A stretch of DNA of 64,000 nt from Garcia nutans (lineage: Eukaryota > Streptophyta > Magnoliopsida > Malpighiales > Euphorbiaceae), in the NCBI GenBank assembly GCA_947685225.1, contig CANTUV010000062.1, positions 16,264,501 through 16,328,500 on the forward strand, written 5' to 3'. The position numbers and the translations under genes were made by a program. The notes beneath the pieces are model-generated. The model was not told the DNA's origin and made no database searches. It saw only the letters and a program-made list of their open reading frames with translations. This document shows, in pieces, positions 23,494 to 33,039 of this stretch. Positions within the stretch are counted from its first letter, which is position 1; every line of letters starts with the position of its first letter.

Positions 23494-25193
23494 GTTTCAG
23501 CTCTTTTAGCTGAACTGATCTTTTGTCTTTTGCATCGTCATTCTTTTGAGAAATCAAATTTTCTTCTTTTTCCATTCTTTTTTCTTCTTCCTTTGCACTT
23601 TTGCAAAAAATTCAGCCTTTTTTAGCTAGCCTTCATATCTTCTCCTTGCCCCCTGCATGGTAAAATATTGGAAGTGAGTCTCAAAATATTTTGTACATGC
23701 ATAAACTTAAAAATTTGAAAGGGAGAAACTTTGCCCTCTGTGTAGGATAAAACCCATGATTTTTTTATGTGGGCTTTGGTTGATGTTTGTAGATTGTCTA
23801 GTTCTTCGGACAAGCATGTATTTCTTCTTTTGCAAAATGACTGGAGCTTCCTCAAGCAATAGGCTTTCCATGCCCCCCTTGATTCAATATCTTCATTTGA
23901 TTCTTTACTTTACAGGGTGTTTGCTATTCACTTTGACAAAGAATAGACAATACAAGACAAGAAAGTGCGATGTTATATGCCCAAGTATGCATGATATGCA
24001 TGAATAATACTTACAGTGATTTCGTTGACTCACAGACTGAGGTTATTAGCTGAAATGTTCTCACAGATTTCTTCCAAATGCCCATTCAAGTCTTGCACTG
24101 GAATGGCATAAGGCTTCGCTTTTATGGCTTTTATCTTTGAGATATTGAAAACATGAATAATGGAGGCCCCAAGCAGTAGAGATACATCCATTCCAAACTA
24201 TGTTTTTGCATGTTACTTGGTAGCTTCTTCATAACCTTTCCAATAATCATTTACTTTACCCAATGTGTCCTTTGAGGTTTAATGGTTCAACATACTCCCC
24301 TTAACTTGAAGGCTTCGTGTGACAAAAACATTTATTTTTTGAAATCAGATGTTGGCTTTGCTAAATCAATGTTAATCTACCTCAGGACTTGATTTTTCAA
24401 ATTACCATATCTATAGCATAACAACCCTAGTTACCGTACTAAACTTGGGAATCATTTATATTTAAGCAAGAATTGTTGCACTTCAGATAGGCACATACAC
24501 ATTACTTGGCCAAAGGTCTCATTGAGTTTGAATATTATCTATCTCATATGCATGCTTATTCAAACTATCTCCACTAATAGATTCTACCTACCAAGAGAGA
24601 TCAACAGGTCTTTGATAGGCTTGAAATGGGGTCCATAAGAGATATGTGTTAAATGAAGGCCATTTGTAAGTTGGAGCCATTGTGACGCTATAGGCAAACC
24701 TTCACACTACAAACTGCTTGTTGGAACTTTAGACAGTTGGGAGCATGAAAAGATAGAGCTTTGAGTATCCTCTCATCTTCTTGGCATTAATCTAGATCTT
24801 GATTGGGACAATCTTCATTTCTTTTCTTCTTTTCCCTTTTCTTTCTCTTTATTTTTCTTACTCTTCCCTTTTCTTTCTCTTCATTTTTCTTACTCTTCCC
24901 TTTCTTTGAGCATTTTATCATTTTGTCCTTCTTCTCTGTAGGATTATTAAGTATAGGACATTCAAAAACTTGGTGACCTTTCTCCTTTTTCACCGATTTT
25001 GATTGAATCTTTGGTTGAGTTGGACCAATTCAAGTCAAACTGTCCTTATAAACTAAATGGAAGCCTTTTGCTATCTTAGCCAAAAGAGAACTCAATTGGC
25101 TTTCTGAACCGCCTTTTTAGGTTTAATTTTCCTTTTTCTCCTTTTTTCCTTTTTTTCTTTTTTCTTTTTTTCTTTTCTTTTTTTTCTTTTTTT
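23494..25193 (-). other. Non-coding internal region of N1
   Basis: Reverse complement of the E1 non-coding region (for example CTTCATATCTTCTCCTTGCC near 23630 and the Lys/pyrimidine-rich 24800-25193). It holds no gene. It ends in a T/C-rich tract immediately before LTR sequence. Confidence 0.75.
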
Positions 25194-25506
25194 GGGCAAC
25201 CAAGTTGCCAAGTCATGTCGACCTAGGCATCTAGGCTGACATGGCCTTTGGCTCATGTCGACCTGGGGCATCCAGATCGAAATGAGCCAAGGCTCAAAAC
25301 CTGGGCCCTCCCAACTTGAACTAATTTTGCATTTTTTAATTTTTTGGACCGGACCGTCTAAAAAAGACTTGGTTTAGGGTTTTGTAGTTGAGTTTGTGCC
25401 TTTTTAAATTCAGACCGACTTATTAGAAGTTGTAAAACAGATCGATTTTATTTTGGCATTCTTTAATTAGGACCGTACCAACTTAGGGCCAAATTAAGGG
25501 TCTACA
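25194..25506 (-). repeat. Truncated 5' LTR of N1
   Basis: Only the outer 313 bp (U3 end) remains, beginning GGGCAACCAAG and ending AAGGGTCTACA, and including two GTCGACC palindromes (25210-25290). The junction with the pyrimidine tract shares GGG (25194-25196). Confidence 0.85.
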
Positions 25507-25511
25507 AATTA

Positions 25512-26751
25512 TTTTATTTAATTCTTGTGTTTTTTTATAAATATCTACTAGACTATTTGAGAATCCATGACTACGAAATTAATTTTGAGTATCCAGTGAA
25601 TTACTTTATTTATAACCTTTGTAGCTTGTTTAAAACTTCATGGAAAACCCTAATTAATATCACAGTAGTTGTTCAATTTGATTGGCATTAAAATAATAAC
25701 ATCACAGTAGCAGTAGCAATTTATCTCATTAGAATATTAATTTGAAATAAATATCTAGTAGACTCCAGGTTTATGAATATAATATTAGTAGCCAGGTTTT
25801 TTAAATGTCCAAAACCCTAAAAATATTTTTCTAAAACTATAAAACCATAAAACCCTAAATACATAACCTTGGTTTTGAAAAACCCTAACTTCTAAAACCC
25901 TAATTCCAAATACAAATTCCCTAACTCCCAGATCCTCACTTTGAAAACCCTAATTCCAAATACCAATACCCTAATTTCTCAAACACCAACCTCAAAACCC
26001 TAATTTCAAATACCAAAACCATAATTTTCCAAACACCAACCTCAAAACCCTAATTCCAATTTAAAACCTTAAAACCCTAATTTCTACACCAAAACCCTAT
26101 TTTTCCATCTCAAAACCCTAATTTTACATTTAAAATCATATAAATTTATTTTATTAATTATTTGATATTAAAATATCATTTGAATTTTAACGTATGTAAA
26201 AGGCATGTTTCCACTTTGTGGGTGCCTTAGTTATTTTTAATTATATAATTTATTTTACAAATTTTGGGATTTTTGTAAAGGACATATTTTCTCCTTTTGG
26301 TGAGTGTCCTATTGTATTTATTTCTATGAACTTGGACATTGTAAAGGCATGTATCCATCCATCGATGGGTGCCTCTTTAATCTATTTTTATTTTAATAAA
26401 GTGATGGATGCTTATTTCTTTTAAATTATGTGTAGCATGGATAATATCGTAATAACTAAGAATTTAATAATATCTAGAATTGAAAAGGAGGCCGGCTCTA
26501 ATAAACTGTGCATTATGGGGGTGCTGAGTCATTCTTACCTTCCCCATACGTAACCAACTTTTCAAACCCATTAGAGGGTTAGGGATTCTTTAAGAATTGA
26601 GTCATCTACACTTTTCTTTTTTCGGTCTGTCTGGGTGGCGACTCCATTTTCTCCAAGTTGAGGCCTATGTTCTCTAAGGCTCGGTGCCTAACAATGCCGA
26701 AGTTGCAAGAACCATTCCATATGGGAGTGGAGGTAAAAATACTAGCTCACA
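25512..26751 (+). repeat. Z 5' LTR, second piece
   Basis: Resumes after N1. Dense AAACCCTAAT teloboxes occupy 25800-26110. It has the CCACTTTGTGGGTGCC block near 26210 and the PBS-like TGGCGACTCC (26637-26646), and ends ACTAGCTCACA next to the PBS. Confidence 0.8.
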
Positions 26752-26752
26752 A

Positions 26753-26770
26753 TGGCAACTCCACTAGGGA
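26753..26770 (+). promoter_or_regulatory. Primer binding site of Z
   Basis: TGGCAACTCCACTAGGGA begins two bases after the LTR end. It resembles the TGGCGACTCCACTGGGGA type, reported for Ogre elements as complementary to tRNA-Arg (from memory). Confidence 0.75.
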
Positions 26771-27942
26771 TAAGAGAAGTTGATTCCGTTGGTCTTTATA
26801 TTATTTTATTCTTTCTTATTATGATATTATCCATTACATCATTTAGATTGCATTGTGTGTGTGAGTTAGGATGTTCATGTTACTCGTGTTATGTTATGTA
26901 AGGAATACCATACTTCCATTCAAGATATGGAGATCGAGCATGGCATAACCACTTATAGCATTGTACCTTTTGCTATATACTTGCTATGGGAACCTAAACT
27001 TTTCAAACACAAAGAATAAAACTTATGAAATTGGCCTAGTAATTTTCCTTAGGTTTTTACCCAAATGCTTGTTGTTTGACTATATTAATATATCATGGTT
27101 TGAACCATTGCCTATTTGGTTTGTTCTTTTCCTAATATGACCTAACTATATAGTAAGACCAAAATAATTTTATTCTTTTAAGCCCAAAAGACCAAAATTA
27201 TTTTTAAAACTTTTCAAGATGGTCTTTGGACATAAAACCTTTTAAAGATGGGTCAAAAATTCTTTTACCTCATGGGCCAAATACAAAGCCCAAGATTCAT
27301 TTTTAAATAAACCTTTTTACATTGGTCTTTGAAATAAAATCATTTTTCATTTCATTAAAATTACAAACCTTTCTTAAATGGGCTTATAACTAGTTAGGTC
27401 AGTTATGAAATATTAAAATCAGTTGTGGGCCTAATTTATAGGAATACTTATTAATCATGAGCTTGTCTATGACATGAACAATTAGTTTTTTTTTTTTAAA
27501 TAGGAAATCTATTTATGATAAATCTTTTAATTTAGTTTTAATACAATATAGCATAAAAGCTATCTTTTGTTGGTCTAATGGATTAAGACTTAATTAATGG
27601 AAATTATCATGGACTGGCTTATAAGGTTGAAAATACAACTATTGGTTAAATAATCCAAGTGAATTATTCAAAAACAAGATATTCCATGTTGATATTTTAT
27701 TAACCATATACCTAGAAAAATAGACTCGCCATTCATGTGTGAAAGTCATAAGGTTGGAAAGAACATCCTAATTATATATGTTTGTCTGTTATCTGTGCAT
27801 GCATACATGCATTGCATTAAATGTCATTGATCTTTTCTAGCTCACAACCCTGGAGTACAATAGTTCATGAGCTTACGACAATCTAACCTATACTAGTGAT
27901 GTAGAATCCAGTAACGACTCAGTCAGCTTCTCACCAAAAGCG
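26771..27942 (+). other. 5' leader of Z
   Basis: About 1.2 kb between PBS and gag with no supported gene. It is A+T-rich, with a run of T at about 27488. It presumably holds packaging signals, but none can be identified from sequence alone. Confidence 0.55.
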
Positions 27943-28459
27943 ATGGATCCTGAGCAAGTTTAGAAGATGGCAGATGGCGCACTCAACTCCAAGATGGAAG
28001 AACTAAAGGGCTTCCTAGCTAAGACCATGTAAAGCCAACTGGCTACACTATTAAGGAACACTGCTGAAGCTTCTGCTAATACTAAGAAGCAGAAGGACAA
28101 AGGAAAGGCTAAGGTTGGTGAAGTTGCCATGGATGATGACAAAGTGATGATGGATGATGATGATGACTGGGCTCAGTATTTCCAAGATCCTTAAGATAAG
28201 AAGAAAGAGATGAACGTTGTGGATAAATCAATAGTGGAAAAGGATTGCTAATTTGGAAAAGAAGTTTGAAAAGAAGCTGAAAACTGAAGAAATGTCAGAA
28301 GTGGACAAATTGTTTGAACAATATGAAGAATTCCCTTACAAGTTTAAGATGCCTTCATTTGCTAATTTTTATGGAACTAGAAGTCCTCATCCTCATGTCA
28401 AGCAGTACATCACTGCTATGCAGTCTGCTCGAGTTACCATGGCTCAAACTCTAAGGTAC
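27943..28459 (+). pseudogene. Gag of Z, N-terminal part
   Basis: Starts at ATG 27943 (MDPEQV) with a TAG within the first seven codons. It continues through KMEELKGFLAKTM, a Lys-rich stretch and a DDDDDWAQYF acidic patch, as in E1. A frame change leads to 28253 onwards (TEEMSEVDKLFEQYEEFPYK), then AMQSARVTMAQTLRY at the N2 insertion. The last five bases GGTAC are the N2 TSD. Gag resumes at 35850. Confidence 0.8.
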
Positions 28460-30485
28460 TGTGAGTGGGGATTTTTGCCCCCACTCCCGGTAGAATGGTT
28501 CTTGCGACTTCGGAACTATTTAGGCTCAGGGCCTTAGAGAACATGGACCTAAGTCTGGAGAAAATGGAGTCACCACCCGGATGGGCTGGGAAAAAAAAAG
28601 GGGTGGATGACTCGATTCCTAAGGAATCCCCAACCCCCTAATGGGTTTGGAAAGTTGGGTACGTGTGGGGAAGGTGAGAAATGGTCCAGCACCCCCACAA
28701 CGCCCGATTCATTGGAACCAGCCTCCTTTGCTGGTCTTAATATTATAAAATTCTTAAGTATAACAATATTCTCTATATTACATGCAACAATTGAAAAAAA
28801 GCATCGTTATATTAAAATCAAAGCAATGTCCAAACAAAGCAAATAAATGGACACCCACCCAAAGATGGAAACATGTCCTTACATCATCCATGTCTAAACT
28901 AAATAGGACACCCACCGAAATGTGGAAACATGTCCTTTACATTGGTCCAAAATATAAAAGCAATTTAAAATACATGATATTTAACTAATGAGGTACCCAC
29001 AAAGTGGAAACATACCTCTTACAATTTTAATACTAAAATAAATAAATAATACAAATAAAGAAAACATCCATCCATGATAAATTAAATAAATCAAGTATTG
29101 AAATTAAATAAATCAACCATTAAAAAATATAATAAACTATATAATCAAATCTAAAATTAAATAAAGCAATAAATATATAAATTTAGGGTTTAAAAGAATT
29201 ATCAATTGAATTTAGGGTTTCAGAACTTAGGGTTTTAGAAACTAAAGTTTTATAATTAATGTTTTGAAATTAGGATTTTTAGGGTTTTTGAAACTAGGGT
29301 TTTGGAAACTAGGGTTTTGGAATTTGGGTTTTTAAAACTAATGTTTTGGAATTAGGGTTTTTGGATAGTTAGGGTTTTTATAATGAAATAGGCATTTGGA
29401 TAAAAATAGTTTGAGGTTTTGAGTTTTAATAAAATAACCTACTCTTGAAGTTAAAGTAAACAAGATAAATTCTAACAATTAATTTAAATCCTCAAGGCTA
29501 CTGGATAGTTATATGTTTTTTATGAAACATGCAAGTGGGGTTATGAATATCAATTGATCCATGTGTTAATTAAAGCAAACGATTAAAGTTATTGAAACAA
29601 AAATCAATTTACTGCATGTTCAAAGATCAAGGTATTGTGTTCAAAGATAAAGTTACTGCATGCATGTTTTTATTAATCAAATAAATGAAGCTACTGTGAT
29701 CATGAGTAATTTATGATTAAAGATCAAACCTCCGTTCAATGGTTCCTCCAAATTGATTTCTGGATGAACAATGTGAAGACAGTATGTAATTTGTCTTCTT
29801 CTTTGGTTGTCTTGATATTTCTGTTTATGGTTTCCTTCATTCTCCAAAAAGCTACTGCTGTTCTTCTCTCCTCGTTGTCGTCTCTTCTGCTTTGTGGTTT
29901 AATCCTCTTCTAATCTCAATTGTCGACCCTTATTCCTGTTAATTCTCCCTTCGTTAATGTTTTCTCCCCCCTTTTCTGAATTCTGAAATGTTAATATTTA
30001 TAGCCGAACCTCACTCAGAATCCTTAACCTAATATAAATCAATCCAAAAATGAATTCTAGTTGAATTAGGAAACTTATCCAACCTTATGTCGACCTTGGG
30101 CTGCCCAGGTCGACATGAGGCATGCTCATGTCGACGTTGGGCTACCAAGGTCGACATGAAGCATGCTCATGTTGACCTAGCCTGCCCATGAGTCCAACCT
30201 CATGTTGATTTGGGCTACCAGATCGACATGAGGCATGCTCATGTCTCCCCGGCCGGTCTAATTCAAATTAGTATTGCCTTTTTTTAACTTATGGACTGAA
30301 AGATTTAATTTAGTCTGATTCAACTTGATTTTAGGGTTTTACAATTGAATTTATGCATCTTAAATCCGAAATGACTTTTTTAAAAATTATAAATTAGGTT
30401 TAAATATTTTAAAGTCGGATCAAATTTATTTTGATATCCTTTAATTAGGACCATATAAAATTGGGGTCAAAATTAAGGGTCTACA
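28460..30485 (-). repeat. N2 3' LTR (2026 bp)
   Basis: Plus-strand ends TGTGAGTGGGG and AAGGGTCTACA. It has a minus-strand TATAAATA near 29997-30004, TTAGGGTTT teloboxes (29180-29370), and the decayed PBS-like GGAGTCACCA at 28566-28575. Confidence 0.9.
30085..30250. repeat. CATGTCGACC palindrome array in the N2 3' LTR
   Basis: Three to four CATGTCGACCTTGG / CCWRGGTCGACATG pairs, some decayed to TTGACC or TTGATT. They lie about 85 bp upstream of the TATA box in the LTR sense. Confidence 0.85.
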
Positions 30486-30503
30486 GTTTTCCCCCTGCTT
30501 GAG
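30486..30503 (-). promoter_or_regulatory. Polypurine tract of N2
   Basis: The minus strand reads CAAGCAGGGGGAAAAC next to the LTR start; same position and form as in E1 and N1. Confidence 0.75.
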
Positions 30504-30567
30504 CGATCTGAGACTTTCAGTAGAAGAGAGTGAAAAGTAACATGACTTAATTTTGATGAGATGGTTA

Positions 30568-31462
30568 CTTGAATTTGATTTGGGTACTTCGACCCGAGGA
30601 TGAACTTGATTTGGGTAATTGGACCCGAGACTGGATTGAATTTGGGTACTTGGACCTAAGATTGAATTTTATTTGGGTACTTGGACCCGAGATTGAATTT
30701 GATTTGGGTACTTGGACCCGAGATCGGGTACTTGGACCCAAAATTGAATTTCGTTTGGGTACTTGGACCCGAGATTAGCTATTTGGACCCGAAATTGTAT
30801 TTGATTTGGGTACTTGGACCCAAGATTCTTGGACCCGAGATTGAATTTGATTTGGATACTTGGACCTGAGATTAGCTATTTGGACCCGAAATTGAATTTG
30901 ATTTGGGTACTTAGACCCTAGATTGGGTACTTGGCCCTGAGATTGAATTTGATTTGGGTACTTGGCCCGAGACTGAATTTGATTTGGCCACTTGGACCCG
31001 AGATTGGGTGCTTGGCCCTGTGATTGAATTTGATTTGGGTACTTTGACCTGAGATTGGGTACTTGGACCCGAAATTGAATTTGATTTGGGTACTCAGACC
31101 CGAGATTGAATTTGATTTGGGTACTTGGACCCGTGATTGGGTACTTGGACCCAAGACTAAATTTGATTTAGGTACTTGGATCCGAGATTGGGTACTTGGC
31201 CCTGAGATTGAATTTGATTTGGGTACTTTGACCCGAGATTGGGTACTTTGACCTGAGATTGAATTTGATTTGATTTGGATACTTGGACCCGAGATTGGGT
31301 ACTTGGCCCTGAGATTGAATTTGATTTGGGTACTTAGACCCAAAACTGGGTACTTGGACCTGAGATTGAATTTGATTTGGGTACTTGGACCTGAGACTGA
31401 ATTGAATTTGATTACTTGGACCCGAGATTGAATTGGGTACTTGGACCCGAGAGTGGATTGGA
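30568..31462 (-). repeat. 31-bp minisatellite of N2
   Basis: Thirty or so copies of GATTTGGGTACTTGGACCC + GAGATTGAATTT, mixed with shorter GGGTACTTGGACCCGAGATT units. It is longer and more irregular than the E1 array. Each core is a GGGT/ACCC dyad. Confidence 0.9.
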
Positions 31463-31858
31463 TTAGACTAAACTTTTATCAGTTGAGGATTCTGGCTTAA
31501 CTGGTTGTTCCGTTCTTTTGTTCTTCCTTTTGCAAAAATTCAACTATTTTTAGTTGGCCCTCATATCTTCTCCTTGCCCCCCTGCGTGGTAAAATATTGG
31601 AAGTGAGTCTCAAAATGTTTTGTACATGCATAAACTCAAAAATTTGAAAGGGAGAAACTTTGCCCCTTGTGTAGGCTAAAACCCATGATATTTTTTTTTA
31701 TGCAGGCTTTGGTTAATGTTTTTAGATTGTCTAGTTCTTCGGACAAGCATGCATTTCTTCTTTTGCAAAATGACTGGAGCTTCCTCAAGTAAATAGGCTT
31801 TCCATGCCCCCTTGATTCAATATCTTCTTTTGATTTTATACTTCGCAGGGTATTTGTG
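31463..31858 (-). other. Internal remnant of N2
   Basis: Matches the part of the E1/N1 non-coding region next to the minisatellite (CTCATATCTTCTCCTTGCCC near 31560). It ends where LTR sequence begins (about 31859, GTTCATTGGTTACTCC), so gag and more are deleted. No gene. Confidence 0.75.
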
Positions 31859-32166
31859 GTTCATTGGTTACTCCAAATTGATTTCTAAATGAACAATGTG
31901 AAGACAATATGTAATTTGCCTTCTTCTTTGCTTGTCTTGATATTTCTGTTTATGGTTTCCTTCATTCTCCAAAAGCTACTGCTATTCTTCTCTCCTTGTT
32001 GCCGTCTCTTATGCTTTGTGGTTTAATCCTCTATTAATCTCAATTGCTGACCCCTTATTCCTGTTAATTATCCCTTCATTAATGTTTTCTCCCCCCTTTT
32101 GTAAATTCTGAAACATTAATATTTATAGCCAAACCTCACTCAGAATCCTTAACCTAATATAAATCA
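31859..32166 (-). repeat. N2 truncated 5' LTR, first piece
   Basis: Corresponds to about 29733-30045 of the N2 3' LTR, including a TATA-like region near 32120. It is cut by S2; the last five bases AATCA are the S2 TSD. It resumes at 35297. Confidence 0.85.
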
Positions 32167-32641
32167 TGTAACACCCCTTCCCGACCTACATGTGTAAGCC
32201 GAGTAGAGGCGCCACACTATCCAAATGTTGCTACCAATTTTACTTAGTCAAATTTTTGTTCCAATTTTACAGAAATTTTGCCAGAGGTTCGCCTAGAAAT
32301 TTGGATCCCGAGTGTCGACAAAACTTATTTTTCTGATTTTTGAAAACATTTTACACAGACCAATGTGAATACAATTAGTTTCCAATATACTCCCAATGAA
32401 TCCACCTTATACCCTCAACTACAACCTGCAAGAAAAATTCACACTTCTAATCCAGAATAAAGTAGAGATTTATTATTATTACATACCAATAACGTACAAT
32501 ATCACATACTGACTCTCAATCTTATATACATATACATGCCACAACTAGTTAACTCATAATGGAAACTAAAGGCTACTCTGAGGTGCTGCGCTGTGATGTG
32601 CTGCTCGATGCTAATCACCGAAATCTACTGCTCCAAACCTA

Positions 32642-32681
32642 CGAGTCAAGAAAACTCAACTCGCTGAGCAATGACGCTCAG
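32642..32681 (-). other. Twin stem-loops near the 3' end of S2
   Basis: Plus strand: CGAGT (32642-32646) pairs with ACTCG (32659-32663), immediately followed by CTGAGC (32664-32669), 6-nt loop, GCTCAG (32676-32681). In LTR sense this is a stem-loop then a second stem-loop, as in T and S3. Confidence 0.6.
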
Positions 32682-32918
32682 TGGGTACTTTACCGATGAA
32701 AATATAAGTGAAACATGAAAGCATTTGAAATAAAAGGAAATAATTAAATCATAAATCAACCCACTTTATACCAATAGAAATCATGAAACATTCAGTGTGA
32801 TATTCTTTCAATAATGTAAAATCATAATTCAAACTCATTTTGCATTACGTAGTTTAACGAAAAATAATATGTCTTTGATTCAGGCTCTACTGGTATATAG
32901 GGAACCATAGTGATAAGG

Positions 32919-33039
32919 CAGTGGGCCTCCCCACTGTAACATAGGTGACCCTCACCACCGATATCAGATCACAGGAATGGGCCTCCTCATCCTGGTTAAC
33001 AAATGGGCCTCCCCATTGGCTTCAGTGGCCTCACCACTG
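32919..33039 (-). repeat. Small-hairpin cluster in S2
   Basis: CAGTGGG-CCTC-CCCACTG (32919-32936), AATGGG-CCTC-CCCATT (33002-33017) and CAGTGG-CCTCA-CCACTG (33023-33039), with a weaker one near 32977-32997. Stems differ while the CCTC loop recurs. Confidence 0.8.

Larger units (their letters stand above)
18040..25506 (-). mobile_element. N1: gag-less Ogre-type derivative in the Z LTR
   Basis: Reading the minus strand: truncated 5' LTR (25506-25194), non-coding DNA like E1 (25193-23494), 43-bp minisatellite, two 31-bp units, PPT and full 3' LTR (20152-18040). There is no coding capacity. Flanks are AATTG left and AATTA right, a 4/5 TSD. The 5' LTR fuses to the internal polypurine tract at a shared GGG, removing the rest of the LTR, the PBS and gag. 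It therefore probably cannot transpose again. S1 is nested within it. Confidence 0.85.

Noticed and set aside
22728..23625. Open frames across the 43-bp array, considered as a repeat protein
   Set aside because: Tandem units without stops give open frames by chance; S1 splits the array and unit changes show no codon pattern.
24787..24993. Lys-rich minus-strand frame (KKRNEDCPNQ) as a nuclear protein
   Set aside because: Produced by the polypurine tract of the non-coding internal region; the equivalent in E1 has different stops.
18040..25506. N1 as two separate solo LTRs
   Set aside because: Both LTR pieces have the same orientation, are joined by PPT, minisatellite and family-specific internal DNA, and share near-matching flanks.
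25800..26110. AAACCCTA runs considered as an interstitial telomere
   Set aside because: Motifs are irregularly spaced with intervening A+T-rich DNA and lack tandem 7-bp register; they belong to the LTR.
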